DNA of 64,000 nucleotides, taken from positions 502,443 to 566,442 of the forward strand of contig NZ_HG964937.1 in the NCBI RefSeq assembly GCF_000613245.1, in the 5' to 3' direction. A program made the position numbers and the translations under genes. The notes beneath the pieces are model-generated. The model did not search any database. It was not told where the DNA came from and saw only the letters and a program-made list of their open reading frames with translations. Shown one piece after another: positions 21,096 through 29,866 of this stretch; within the stretch, counting starts at the first letter, position 1; every line of letters starts with the position of its first letter. Origin of the DNA: Mycobacterium asiaticum DSM 44297. Lineage in GTDB: Bacteria; Actinomycetota; Actinomycetes; Mycobacteriales; Mycobacteriaceae.

Positions 21096-21748
21096 CGGAG
21101 CGCGGGCTGTGGTTGCCCGACGACGCCCACCGCGCAGATCTGGCCAAGTTCGTCGATCACGCGTTGCGCCTCGACGACGCCGCGGTCATCCGGCTCCGCG
21201 CCCGCGCGACGGGACTCGTGACGGCTTGGTTGGCAACGGGTTTCGATGTGCTGGCCAGTCGCGTGGTGGCCGGGACGGTGCGCCCCGACGACATGTCGGT
21301 CGGTGCCGACGGATTGGCGCGCGGGCTTTCGGCTGCCCCGGCCGCCGACGGCTATGTCGATCCCGGTTTCGCGATGGATTCGGCGTGGCGGGGCGCACTG
21401 CCGCCGGATACGGGGTTCACTCACCTCGACGACGTACCGGCGAAGGCGATCCTGGAGCTGTCCCAGAGCGGTGCCCAATTGGCCCGCGAGCACGGCAGCG
21501 CCCACGGGCCGCCGGTCTCGCTGCTGGACCAGGAAGTCATCGAGGTCAGCTCGGGCGACACTGCGGTTGGATTGCCGATGCGCTGCGTATTCGCCTTGAC
21601 GGCAATGGGTTTCCTGCCGCCATCGGCTGACGCAATCGGCGACGAGGAAGTGATCCGGGTGCGGGTGCTGCCGTCCTGGCTGCGCATCGACGCTCGGTTC
21701 GGGTCGGTGTACCGACGGCGGGGACCTGCGTCGCTGGTGCTGCGCTGA
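21083..21748 (+). CDS. Conserved hypothetical protein (Rv2474c-like)
   Basis: This 221-aa soluble protein has no motif I can assign. It is rich in Ala, Asp and Leu, without signal peptide or membrane segments. A conserved-looking C-terminal segment reads PSWLRIDARFGSVYRRRGPA. The GTG start at 21083 overlaps the thioesterase gene by 13 bp, and the length agrees with the protein at this place in M. tuberculosis as I remember it. The coupling to gdh and the thioesterase gene suggests a shared context, but no function can be inferred. It converges on the flavoprotein gene downstream. Confidence 0.7.
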   Translation: MDSVAERGLWLPDDAHRADLAKFVDHALRLDDAAVIRLRARATGLVTAWLATGFDVLASRVVAGTVRPDDMSVGADGLARGLSAAPAADGYVDPGFAMDSAWRGALPPDTGFTHLDDVPAKAILELSQSGAQLAREHGSAHGPPVSLLDQEVIEVSSGDTAVGLPMRCVFALTAMGFLPPSADAIGDEEVIRVRVLPSWLRIDARFGSVYRRRGPASLVLR

Positions 21749-21801
21749 ACCTCGGTCCACACCGCCCGGGCTTTGAATCAGCGCGAGTTTTTCGCGGCGC
21801 C

Positions 21802-22839
21802 TCAGGTGCCGTAGACCGTCCACAACGGCAGCACGCAGTTGAGGTAGTCCATGAATTTCTTCAAGCCAACCCGGTACTGCCCGTAGCCGTATGGGTCTTC
21901 GGCGTATTCATGGAAAGCGATGCCCAATCCGAACAACCCGGGCGCGATTATCCCGTTCTGCTGGTTGTACTCCAACGGCCCCCACTGCGGTGTTGCCGGC
22001 AGTTCCCGGCGATCGAAGCCGACGGTGTAAACGACGCGATCGCACTCGCGCAGTTTCTCTTCGAACTCGGGACTGGACACCCAATACCGTTCCAGCCGGT
22101 CCGGGTACACCCCGTCGATATTCTCCCGGGCCCACTCGGCCGCCCGACCTTTGAGGCCGGTGTCATCGAACAGGATCCAATCATCTAGGTACACCGCATA
22201 TTTGAGTGGACTGCGGTAGAAGTTGATCACCTTCTTGACCGGATGGCGCAACAGGTGAGGCAGCGCGATCATCGACGAGTGCGAGGAGCCGAAGACGGCG
22301 ACGGTCGCTCCTTCGAGCGGCTCGGCGGCGAGCTTTTCCGGGTCGAGTGCCACCTCGACCGGTATCTCGTCCAACTGCGGATAGTTCAGTTTCCTGGGCA
22401 CCGCACCGACGGCCAGAATCACATTGGCGGCAATGACGGTCTCACGCTCGGTCTCGATGCGCCAGCACCTGTTCTCCAGGTAAAGCGCGTTCGCCGTGGT
22501 CTGGAAGGTCTGCACCCGCTCACGCAGATGATCGGTGATCCACAACAACGGGTCGGCCACCAGCGCCAGCGCGCACGTCTCGGCCGGGTCGACCTCGCGC
22601 AGCGGCAGCGGTGGCGCCTCGGAGAATCGAAATGCCTTGGCGCCGTTGAGATATTCCAGGAACGTGCCGGCAATGGTGTTGCTGGATACCGACCGCCACT
22701 TGGCGCCGAGATCGCCCGCACCAAAGGCCGGGTCGATCCAGGCGAGCCTTTCCTGGGGGATGCCCTGGTCCAGCAGGCGCCCGACCGCGGCGATTCCCGC
22801 GGGTCCCGCTCCGATCACTGCCCACGCGTAGGAAGTCAT
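21802..22839 (-). CDS. FAD-dependent pyridine nucleotide oxidoreductase-like protein
   Basis: The 345-aa protein starts MTSYAWAVIGAGPAGIAAVG, a Rossmann motif for FAD at residues 10-15. The central ILAVGAVPRKL is the usual ATG-like segment closing the FAD domain, and VFGSSHSSM is a second nucleotide-binding turn. No CxxC redox motif is seen, so it is not a typical thioredoxin-reductase-like disulfide enzyme. The C-terminal part (DDWILFDDTGLKGRAAEWARE) is unfamiliar. ATG 22839 is the only sensible start. I do not remember this gene between Rv2474c and aglA in M. tuberculosis, so it may be an accessory gene. The reaction is unknown. Confidence 0.7.
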   Translation of the reverse strand: MTSYAWAVIGAGPAGIAAVGRLLDQGIPQERLAWIDPAFGAGDLGAKWRSVSSNTIAGTFLEYLNGAKAFRFSEAPPLPLREVDPAETCALALVADPLLWITDHLRERVQTFQTTANALYLENRCWRIETERETVIAANVILAVGAVPRKLNYPQLDEIPVEVALDPEKLAAEPLEGATVAVFGSSHSSMIALPHLLRHPVKKVINFYRSPLKYAVYLDDWILFDDTGLKGRAAEWARENIDGVYPDRLERYWVSSPEFEEKLRECDRVVYTVGFDRRELPATPQWGPLEYNQQNGIIAPGLFGLGIAFHEYAEDPYGYGQYRVGLKKFMDYLNCVLPLWTVYGT

Positions 22840-22882
22840 GCATCACCTATAGAGCAGCGGGCGGCCGAAAGCGAGCGAGTGG

Positions 22883-24460
22883 CTACCCGAGCCATGCCGC
22901 GCTGTCCGCCGGCAACCGGCCGTCCACCAACGGCGCGCTGCTCAACAACAGCTCACCCGGCGGCAGCGCGACCGGCTGTTCACCGGCGTTCAGCACGCAG
23001 ACCAGGCCACCGCCGCGGCGCCGGAAGATCAGCACCCCGGTCGGCGAGGACAGCCAGTCGATCTCGGTTCCGTCGAATTCGGCTCGCGCCCTGCGCAATC
23101 GAATGACCTCGCGAAAAAACGCCAGCGCCGACCCGGTGTCGGCACGCTGCTTTTCGACGGTCAACGCTGCCCAGGTGGCCGGCATCGGCAGCCAGGTGTC
23201 GGGGTTCGTGGAGAAACCGAACGGGGGAGCGTCGCCCGACCATGGCATCGGAACCCGGCACTTGTCTCGGCCGCGCTCGGTGTGCCCGGAGCGTTCCCAC
23301 GTCGGGTCCTGCAACACCTCGTCGGGCAGATCCACGTCCGGCAGACCCAGTTCCGAACCGTTGTAGATGAACACCGCGCCGGGCAACGCGAGCATCAGCA
23401 TGACCATCGCTTTCGCCCGGGCCAGGCCGACGTCGCCGCCACCGTATCGGGTCACCTCGCGGCCCACATCGTGGTTGGACAGCGTCCAGGTCGGGGTGGC
23501 GTTCTCGAGCGCCGCGGCCTCCAGTGAATTCTGCACCGCGGCATGAATCTCGGTCGCGTCGAAGTCGGTGCGGGTGAGCCGGAAGTTGAAGCCGAGATGC
23601 AGTTCGTCGGGCCGGACGTATTCCGCCCACTGCGCATTGTCGTGGACCCACACCTCGCCGACGGTGACCGCGTCGGGGTAATCGTTCATGACGGTGCGGA
23701 TGTCGCGGTGGATGGCGTGCACGTGCGGTCGGTTGAAGCGGGGGTCTTCGTCGCTGTGTCGCAGGATCTCGACGGCGGCATCCGGCGCGTCCGGCAGGCC
23801 CGCCGGCTTGGCCATCCCGTGCGCCACGTCGATGCGGAACCCGTCCACACCGCGTTCCAGCCAGAACCGCAGCGTCTTCTCGAAGTCGTCGAAAATCTCC
23901 GGGTTGTCCCAGTTGAGGTCCGGCTGCTCGGTGTCGAACAAGTGCAGGTACCACTGCCCGGGATTGCCGTCCGGCTCGATCACCCGCGTCCAGGCCGGGC
24001 CGCCGAACACCGACTCCCAGTTGTTCGGCGGCAGCAGACCATCCGGGCCGCGCCCGTCGCGGAAGAAATACCGATCGCGCGAGTCGGTACCCGGGCCGGC
24101 GGCCAGCGCGGCCTGGAACCACGGGTGTTGGGAGCTGGTGTGGTTGGGCACCACGTCCATGGTGACCTTGATGTCCCGGGCGTGGGCCGCGGCGATCAGC
24201 CGCTCGAAGGCGGCCATCCCACCGAACAACGGGTCGATGTCCCTGGGGTCGGCGACGTCGTAGCCGTGGTCGGCCATCGGCGAGACGGTGACGGGGTTGA
24301 CCCAGATCGCGTCCGCGCCGAGCCACACCAGATGATCCAGCCGGTCGGCGAGCCCGTCGAGGTCGCCGACGCCGTCACCGTTGCTGTCGGCGAACGAGCG
24401 CGGATACACCTGGTAGAAAACCGCGGACTGCCACCACGGCTGTGCTGGCTGATCAGCCAT
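22883..24460 (-). CDS. aglA: GH13 alpha-glucosidase AglA
   Basis: The 525-aa glycoside hydrolase family 13 enzyme shows the standard conserved regions in order: DVVPNHTS, GFRIDVAHGM (nucleophile Asp), VGEVWV (acid/base Glu) and LSNHDVGRE (transition-state Asp). The N-terminus WWQSAVFYQVYPRSFADSNGDG is typical of oligo-1,6-glucosidase and trehalose synthase relatives. No secretion signal is present, so it acts on cytosolic alpha-glucosides such as maltose or trehalose-derived sugars; the exact substrate is not readable. Its ATG overlaps the stop of glbO (TGATG), so it is the second gene of a glbO-aglA operon. It corresponds to Rv2471. Confidence 0.9.
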   Translation of the reverse strand: MADQPAQPWWQSAVFYQVYPRSFADSNGDGVGDLDGLADRLDHLVWLGADAIWVNPVTVSPMADHGYDVADPRDIDPLFGGMAAFERLIAAAHARDIKVTMDVVPNHTSSQHPWFQAALAAGPGTDSRDRYFFRDGRGPDGLLPPNNWESVFGGPAWTRVIEPDGNPGQWYLHLFDTEQPDLNWDNPEIFDDFEKTLRFWLERGVDGFRIDVAHGMAKPAGLPDAPDAAVEILRHSDEDPRFNRPHVHAIHRDIRTVMNDYPDAVTVGEVWVHDNAQWAEYVRPDELHLGFNFRLTRTDFDATEIHAAVQNSLEAAALENATPTWTLSNHDVGREVTRYGGGDVGLARAKAMVMLMLALPGAVFIYNGSELGLPDVDLPDEVLQDPTWERSGHTERGRDKCRVPMPWSGDAPPFGFSTNPDTWLPMPATWAALTVEKQRADTGSALAFFREVIRLRRARAEFDGTEIDWLSSPTGVLIFRRRGGGLVCVLNAGEQPVALPPGELLLSSAPLVDGRLPADSAAWLG

Positions 24461-24855
24461 CAGAACGCCGAGTTGACGAGGGAGTGCGCGGCCATCTCCA
24501 AATACTGGAGCAGTTGCCGCCGGTGCTCGTCATCGAGGGTTTGCGAGTCAATGGAACCAACGGCGGTGTACATGCATCGCAGCCAGGCGTCGCGTTCGAG
24601 CGCAGTGATCCGGAACGGCACGTGCCGCATTCGCAGCCGGGGGTGTCCGCGCTGCTCAGAGTAGGTTCGCGGACCGCCCCAGTATTGCTCGAGGAACATC
24701 CGCAACCGCTCTTCGGCGCCGCTGAGGTCCTCTTCGGGGTACAGCGGACGCAGGATTTCGTCCTCGGCAACCTGCTCGTAGAAGCGCGAGACGATCGCGT
24801 CGAAGGTCTTGGCGCCGCCGATGGCGTCGTAAAAGGTTTCTGTTGTTTGATCCAT
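24460..24855 (-). CDS. glbO: Truncated haemoglobin GlbO (group II)
   Basis: The 131-aa protein is a group II 2-on-2 globin. Key residues align with M. tuberculosis GlbO shifted by three: Tyr26 (B10), Tyr39 (CD1), proximal His78 in [10 protein letters not shown] and Trp91 (G8). It binds oxygen tightly and has been linked to oxygen delivery to, or protection of, the respiratory chain. The start is ATG 24855 ([14 protein letters not shown]); the frame remains open upstream but that extension lacks globin sequence. aglA is translationally coupled downstream. The HNH and cytochrome oxidase accessory genes lie divergently 140 bp away, an arrangement worth noting given the oxygen link. Confidence 0.93.
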   Translation of the reverse strand: MDQTTETFYDAIGGAKTFDAIVSRFYEQVAEDEILRPLYPEEDLSGAEERLRMFLEQYWGGPRTYSEQRGHPRLRMRHVPFRITALERDAWLRCMYTAVGSIDSQTLDDEHRRQLLQYLEMAAHSLVNSAF

Positions 24856-24994
24856 CGCTCTCCATTGTGAGGCATGTGGGTCACTCGCGACCGTGGCTGC
24901 AACGCTCCGGGTATTCACCCGATCGACACGGCGCCGACCCGGCAATAGGCGTGCGATCTGCAGAAAATCGTGGTGAACTGTCGGCGGAGGATTT

Positions 24995-25642
24995 ATGGCG
25001 CAGCGCAACAAACGCCGCAGCCACCGCAGTTCCGGTGCCGCGGCATATGGGACCGGGCCTGCGGCCGCGCCATCTCTCCATAGTGTCGACACCCATCCGC
25101 CTTCGCGCACCGACAGCGCGTCGATCTGGAACCGGCGGCGGGTGCTGTTGCTGAACTCCACCTACGAGCCGCTCACCGCGTTGCCGATGCGGCGCGCCAT
25201 CGTGATGGTGATCTGTGGCAAGGCCGACGTGGTGCACGACGACCCGGCCGGGCTGATCATCCATTCCGCGACCCGCTCGATCGCGGTGCCGTCGGTGATC
25301 CAGCTGCGGTCCTACGTTCGGGTGCCCTACCGCGCCCGGGTGCCGATGACGCGGGCGGCGCTGATGCACCGCGACCGGTTCTGCTGTGCCTACTGCGGCG
25401 CCAAGGCCGACACCGTCGACCACGTGGTGCCGCGCAGCCGGGGTGGTGACCACTCGTGGGAGAACTGCGTCGCGTGCTGCTCGACGTGCAACCACCGCAA
25501 GGGCGACAAACTGCTCAGCGAACTCGGCTGGGCGTTGCGGCGCGCGCCGTTGCCACCGACCGGCCAGCACTGGCGACTGCTGTCGACGGTCAAGGAGCTG
25601 GACCCGTCGTGGGCCCGTTACCTCGGTGAGGGCGCGGCCTGA
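24995..25642 (+). CDS. HNH endonuclease-domain protein
   Basis: This 215-aa protein has a basic, disordered N-terminus ([13 protein letters not shown]), a central region with [19 protein letters not shown], and a C-terminal HNH domain. The metal site is clear: Cys131 and Cys134 (CAYC), Asp142-His143 in [10 protein letters not shown], Asn in [11 protein letters not shown], and a second Cys pair. This is the stand-alone HNH type found widely in actinobacteria (Rv2469c-like), chromosomal and not obviously part of a mobile element. Its natural substrate is unknown. The gene is divergent from glbO and 60 bp upstream of the small membrane gene ctaJ. Confidence 0.85.
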   Translation: MAQRNKRRSHRSSGAAAYGTGPAAAPSLHSVDTHPPSRTDSASIWNRRRVLLLNSTYEPLTALPMRRAIVMVICGKADVVHDDPAGLIIHSATRSIAVPSVIQLRSYVRVPYRARVPMTRAALMHRDRFCCAYCGAKADTVDHVVPRSRGGDHSWENCVACCSTCNHRKGDKLLSELGWALRRAPLPPTGQHWRLLSTVKELDPSWARYLGEGAA

Positions 25643-25702
25643 TTCACCGATTCCGGGGTCTAGTTGTCCCGGTATCACCCCCGGTGGGATACGGTTTGCG
25701 TC

Positions 25703-25939
25703 GTGAACGCTATGCAGACTCACCTGCTGCTAGTAGGTGTCCCGTTGTTGCTGGTGGTGGTCCTGGGCTTGCTGACATTGACGCGCAAGGGCCCGCATCC
25801 CAAGAGCTATAACCTGTCGGAGAAGTGGACACACGGGCCGATTCTGTGGGCCGCCACCGATGAGGCCGTCGGCGGTTCCCACGGTGGCCACGGCGGGTCG
25901 GAGTTCACGGTTGGAGGTGGCGCAAGTGGCACGTGGTGA
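25703..25939 (+). CDS. ctaJ: Small membrane protein, probable cytochrome aa3 oxidase subunit CtaJ
   Basis: The 78-aa protein has one N-terminal transmembrane helix ([20 protein letters not shown]), then [20 protein letters not shown] and a Gly/His-rich tail ending GGGASGTW. From memory this matches a small subunit seen in the M. smegmatis cytochrome bcc-aa3 supercomplex (MSMEG_4693), encoded at the equivalent place next to glbO and pepN. That link is recollection, not a search. The GTG at 25703 is preferred; ATG 25712 is an alternative. Its 3' end overlaps the next gene by 14 bp, so the two are translated together. Confidence 0.7.
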   Translation: MNAMQTHLLLVGVPLLLVVVLGLLTLTRKGPHPKSYNLSEKWTHGPILWAATDEAVGGSHGGHGGSEFTVGGGASGTW

Positions 25940-26393
25940 AGTCGCGACGGTAGAGCCCAGCGACCTGCCCAAGGGTTGGGTCCTGACGACGAGCGGACGC
26001 ATCTCCGGGGTCACCGAGCCCGGTGAGCTTTCGGTGCATTACCCGTTCTCCATCAAAGAGCTTGTCGCCGTGGACGATGCGCTGAAGTATGCGTCGCGTG
26101 CGTCCAAGGCGCGGTTCGCCGTCTACCTGGGTGACTTAGGCAGCGACACCGCCGCCCGGGCCCGCGAGATCTTGGCCAAGGTCCCGACCCCCAACAACGC
26201 GGTGCTGCTCGCGGTGTCGCCGGACCAGAGCGCTATCGAGGTGGTGTACGGCTCCGAGGTGCGTGGCCGGGGTGCGGAGTCGGCGGCCCCGCTTGGTGTC
26301 GCCGCCGCTTCGTCGGCGTTCGAGCAGGGCAACCTGATCGACGGTCTGGTCAGTGCGATCCGAGTGCTCAGCGGGGGCATATCGCCGGCCTGA
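25926..26393 (+). CDS. DUF5130-type protein, possible aa3 oxidase-associated subunit
   Basis: The 155-aa protein matches the DUF5130/TPM-like proteins at Rv2468c. It has an N-terminal segment [20 protein letters not shown], a central domain with [10 protein letters not shown] and [22 protein letters not shown], and a hydrophobic C-terminal helix. No catalytic motif is visible. In M. smegmatis the corresponding protein (MSMEG_4692) was, as I recall, found with the bcc-aa3 supercomplex. The start GTG 25926 is decided by a strong GGAGGTGG site 7-14 nt upstream; the frame is open further 5' but inside ctaJ. Tight overlap with ctaJ supports a joint role (inference). Confidence 0.75.
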   Translation: MARGEVATVEPSDLPKGWVLTTSGRISGVTEPGELSVHYPFSIKELVAVDDALKYASRASKARFAVYLGDLGSDTAARAREILAKVPTPNNAVLLAVSPDQSAIEVVYGSEVRGRGAESAAPLGVAAASSAFEQGNLIDGLVSAIRVLSGGISPA

Positions 26394-26414
26394 GCCGGTT
26401 CATTAGCGCGACGC

Positions 26415-27152
26415 GTGACCAGTTATGCACAGCGGTGGCGGGACAACGCCGCGCGCCGCGCGATCGCGCCCGACGTCGTCGTCGAGATTGCTGAACATCA
26501 CGGCATTGACGCGGCGGCGCTAGATCTTCTCGACCGGTACGAGGAGATCACGGATCCCCACGGCAAATCCTTCTTTCTCATTCCCCGCGACACCAGGGGA
26601 GACGAGGCGCGTCGGGCGGTGCTGCTGACCTACGTGGTCAATGCCGGCACCGACTATGGCAAGGCGGTCACCCGACCGGGGGTAACCAACGATTTCCCGG
26701 AGACGGCGTACTCGACCGCCGAGGTCAGGCGGATCAGGGATCGGCAGCGGGCCAACAGCTGGAGCTACGAACGGGACGTCCGGTTCGTCCACCGCAACGG
26801 CGGGCGCCTGATGACGACGCCACACGGGATTCTGATGGGCACCGGCGGCAACTGGCTGCAGCGGCTCTACAGCCAGCGGGGCGGAACGACTTGGGGCGAC
26901 ATCTTCATGGTCAAGACCGCCCGCGGGGCCGATCCCGGCGAGGCGCTGCGCGGTATCGTCCGCGCGGAATCGCCCCGGCTGGCACTGGACCGGCTCTTGC
27001 ACCACGAGGAGCGGCACAGCGCGCAGTGGGCGGAACTGGGCTACGCCGGCATGCTGCGCGCCTACAGCTGGGAACTGTTGCGCGAGTTTGTCTTTCGCCG
27101 CACCAACCGGCTGGAACTGGCGGCCGGATTGCGCGACGGCGGCTACTGCTGA
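26415..27152 (+). CDS. Hypothetical protein with HEXXH zincin-like motif
   Basis: The 245-aa protein has no signal peptide and no clear membrane helix. Its notable feature is HEERH at residues 197-201 followed by SAQWAELGYAGMLRAYSWE. This fits an HEXXH metallopeptidase-like site with downstream aromatic and acidic residues. The region before it (GRLMTTPHGILMGTGGNWLQRLYSQRGGTTWGDIFMV) is unfamiliar. It begins with GTG 26415, 21 bp after the DUF5130 gene, and may share its transcript. The last 10 bp overlap the end of the convergent pepN gene. Proteolytic activity is only a possibility; the motif may also be structural. Confidence 0.62.
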   Translation: MTSYAQRWRDNAARRAIAPDVVVEIAEHHGIDAAALDLLDRYEEITDPHGKSFFLIPRDTRGDEARRAVLLTYVVNAGTDYGKAVTRPGVTNDFPETAYSTAEVRRIRDRQRANSWSYERDVRFVHRNGGRLMTTPHGILMGTGGNWLQRLYSQRGGTTWGDIFMVKTARGADPGEALRGIVRAESPRLALDRLLHHEERHSAQWAELGYAGMLRAYSWELLREFVFRRTNRLELAAGLRDGGYC

Positions 27153-29743
27153 GCCGCCGCGTCGAACTTGCGTGCCCGCAAGGACCGCTTGACCCCCGCC
27201 TGACCTTCGAGCACCAGCCGGCGCAGCGACGGCGGCACCTCGGATTCCGGTGCGTCCAGGAACTTGTCCGCGGCGGCAATCGCCTCCTCGCTGATATCCC
27301 AGTGCGGATACAACCCGATCACCACCGACTGTGCGACTTCGCTGGACCGGCGCGCCCACACCGCCGGGATCACCTCGAAATAGCGGTCGGTAAACGGCTT
27401 GAGCAACTCGCCCTGTCCCGGGGCGGCGATTCCCGCGATGATCGCCCGGCTCAAGGCGTTGGCAAGGGTGTCGTCCTCGACCACGCGGGTGAACGCATCC
27501 TGCTTCACCTGCAGCTGCGGTCGCGCCGCCGACGCTTGAGCGCCGTGCCGTTTACCCGCGGCCGTCCGGTCGCTCTCCATCTCGGCGTCGATGCGGGGCG
27601 TATCGGGACCATCGGCGTCGATTTCGCCGGCGGTGGCCAGGGCGACGACCAGGCGCCAACGCAGGTCGGTGTCCACATCCAGGCCCGCCAGGCCCTGCTC
27701 GGCCGGGTCCCCGTCCAGTAATGCCGACAGCACGTCCACGTGCCGCTTTGACAGCACGGACGTGCACAGCGCGTTGACGAAGACCAGCTGATGATCCGAT
27801 CCGGGTTCGGCGCCGCGGGCCAACTCCAGCAGCCGGTCGGCGAGCTGCGGCCACCCGTGCTCGTGCGCCCAAGCCGGCTCGGCATAGGAACCGACCGCCG
27901 TCTGGGCCTGCAACAGCAGCCGCTGCGCCACCGTAACCTCGCTCTCGGCCTGAATGCCGTTGAGCACCAGCGCCACGAAGTCCCGGGCGCGCAGTTCGGC
28001 CTCGCGGGTCATCTCCCAGGCGGCCGACCAGACCAGTGAGCGCGGCAGCGGCTCGGCGATGTCGGCAATGCGATCCAGCGCGGTCTGCAGCGACTCCGGG
28101 TCGAGCCGCAGCGAGCAATAGGTGAAGTCGTCGTCGTTGACCAAGACCAGCTTGCCGCGCGAAACCCCCACCAGGGCAGGCACTTCGGTGGTTTCGCCCT
28201 CGACATCCAGTTCTTCGCGGTGCACCCGCACCAGCTTGCCGGAGCCCTCGTCGTCGTAGATGCCGACGGCCACCCGATGCACCCGCGTCTCACCCTTGCC
28301 GGGCGCGGCACCGCTCTGCGTCACCGCAAACCGGGTGAACTTGCCGTCGCCGTCGACATTGAAGTCCGGCCGCAACGTGTTCAAACCCGTGGTGCGCAAC
28401 CACTGCTTTCCCCAGTCGGACAGGTCGCGCCCCGACGCCTTCTCCAATGCGGTGACGAGATCGGTGAAGGTCGCGTTGCCGAATGCGTGGGTCTTGAAGT
28501 AATCCCGCAACCCGGCCAGGAAATGGTCCAGGCCGACGTAGGCGACGAGTTGCTTGAGCACCGAGGCGCCCTTGGCGTAGGTGATGCCGTCGAAGTTCAC
28601 CTCGACCGCGTGCAGGTCGGGGATGTCCGCGGCGATGGGGTGCGTGGACGGCAGCTGGTCCTGACGGTAGGCCCACGACTTCTCCACCGTCGCGAATGTT
28701 GTCCAGGCTTCGGTGTACTCGGTCGATTCGGCCTGGCACAGCACCGAGGCGAAAGTGGCGAACGACTCGTTGAGCCAGAGGTCGTCCCACCAGGTCATGG
28801 TGACCAGGTCGCCGAACCACATGTGCGCCATTTCGTGCAGCACCGTCTCGGCCCGGCGCTCGTAGGACGCCCGGGTGACCTTGCTGCGGAACACGTAGTC
28901 TTCCAAGAACGTCACCGCGCCGGCGTTTTCCATTGCGCCGGCGTTGAATTCGGGCACGAACAGCTGGTCGTACTTGCCGAACGCGTAAGGCATACCGAAA
29001 TTGCGGTGATAGAAGCCGAATCCCTGCTTGGTCTCGGTGAACAGCCGCTCAGCGTCCATGTGCGGCGCCAGCGATGCCCGGCAGTAGATGCCGAGCGGGA
29101 TCTCGCCGTGCTCGTCACTGTAGGTGTCATTCCACACCGCATACGGCCCAGCCACCAAAGCCACCAGGTAGGTGCTCATCCGCGGGGTGGTGGCGAAGGT
29201 GTGGATGCTGGCCGCGTCGCCCTCCTCGACGGACAGCGGGGCGCCGTTGGAGACCACCTGCCAGTGCTTGGGCGCGGTCACCTGAACATCAAACGTGGCC
29301 TTCAGGTCCGGCTGGTCGAAGCAGGCGAACATCCGCTTGGCGTCGGCGGTTTCGAACTGCGAGTACAGGTAGGTCTCGTCGTCGACCGGGTCGACGAAGC
29401 GGTGCAGGCCTTCACCGGTGTTGGAGTAGCGGCAGTCGGCGTCCACCACGACGACGTTGCGGTCGGCCAGGCCGCGCAGTGCGATCCCGGTCGACTCGTC
29501 GTAGTCGGACACGTCGAGGTCCTGCCCGTTGAGGCTGGCGCTGTGGATTGTGTCGGCGGCCAGATCAAGCACGGTCTCGGCACCGGCGAGGGCATCGAAC
29601 ACCACGGTGGTGGTGGAGCGGAAAGTGCGTTCGCCGGGATTGCCCGCGCCATCGGTGACGTCAAGGTTGATTTGGTAGCTGTGCACGGTGACCAGCGCGG
29701 CGCGTTCGACCGCCTGGTCCCGGGTGAGATTGGGAAGGGCCAC
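27143..29743 (-). CDS. pepN: M1-family aminopeptidase N
   Basis: The protein is 866 aa, near the usual 860. The M1 signature is complete: exopeptidase motif GAMEN (269-273), zinc site HEMAH (303-307) and the third ligand Glu326 in NESFATF. It removes N-terminal amino acids from peptides in the cytosol, finishing degradation begun by proteases such as Clp. The N-terminus VALPNLTRDQAVERAALVTV aligns with the remembered start of Rv2467, so GTG 29743 is used; ATG 29755, four codons upstream, is equally possible, and GGAG sits between them. The frame stays open to 30529 but that extension covers the opposite-strand gene and is rejected. It converges with the HEXXH gene. Confidence 0.93.
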   Translation of the reverse strand: MALPNLTRDQAVERAALVTVHSYQINLDVTDGAGNPGERTFRSTTTVVFDALAGAETVLDLAADTIHSASLNGQDLDVSDYDESTGIALRGLADRNVVVVDADCRYSNTGEGLHRFVDPVDDETYLYSQFETADAKRMFACFDQPDLKATFDVQVTAPKHWQVVSNGAPLSVEEGDAASIHTFATTPRMSTYLVALVAGPYAVWNDTYSDEHGEIPLGIYCRASLAPHMDAERLFTETKQGFGFYHRNFGMPYAFGKYDQLFVPEFNAGAMENAGAVTFLEDYVFRSKVTRASYERRAETVLHEMAHMWFGDLVTMTWWDDLWLNESFATFASVLCQAESTEYTEAWTTFATVEKSWAYRQDQLPSTHPIAADIPDLHAVEVNFDGITYAKGASVLKQLVAYVGLDHFLAGLRDYFKTHAFGNATFTDLVTALEKASGRDLSDWGKQWLRTTGLNTLRPDFNVDGDGKFTRFAVTQSGAAPGKGETRVHRVAVGIYDDEGSGKLVRVHREELDVEGETTEVPALVGVSRGKLVLVNDDDFTYCSLRLDPESLQTALDRIADIAEPLPRSLVWSAAWEMTREAELRARDFVALVLNGIQAESEVTVAQRLLLQAQTAVGSYAEPAWAHEHGWPQLADRLLELARGAEPGSDHQLVFVNALCTSVLSKRHVDVLSALLDGDPAEQGLAGLDVDTDLRWRLVVALATAGEIDADGPDTPRIDAEMESDRTAAGKRHGAQASAARPQLQVKQDAFTRVVEDDTLANALSRAIIAGIAAPGQGELLKPFTDRYFEVIPAVWARRSSEVAQSVVIGLYPHWDISEEAIAAADKFLDAPESEVPPSLRRLVLEGQAGVKRSLRARKFDAAAQQ

Positions 29744-29866
29744 GCGCTCCAACATATCGGCTGACCGTCGCCGCTTCAGCGCGCAGCATCCCCGCGGGAA
29801 CAGTCCGGGCGTGGCTACGGTTGTGTCTGATCGGACTGTCCGATGTGTCGACGAGAGGACGCAGTA

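Noticed and set aside
22980..24326. 448-codon frame on the same strand as aglA
   Set aside because: Arg/Gly/Pro-rich out-of-frame shadow of the GH13 gene.
28220..29764. 514-codon open frame antisense to pepN
   Set aside because: High-GC antisense shadow; low-complexity Gly/Val/Arg translation with no domain, while the pepN frame has all motifs.
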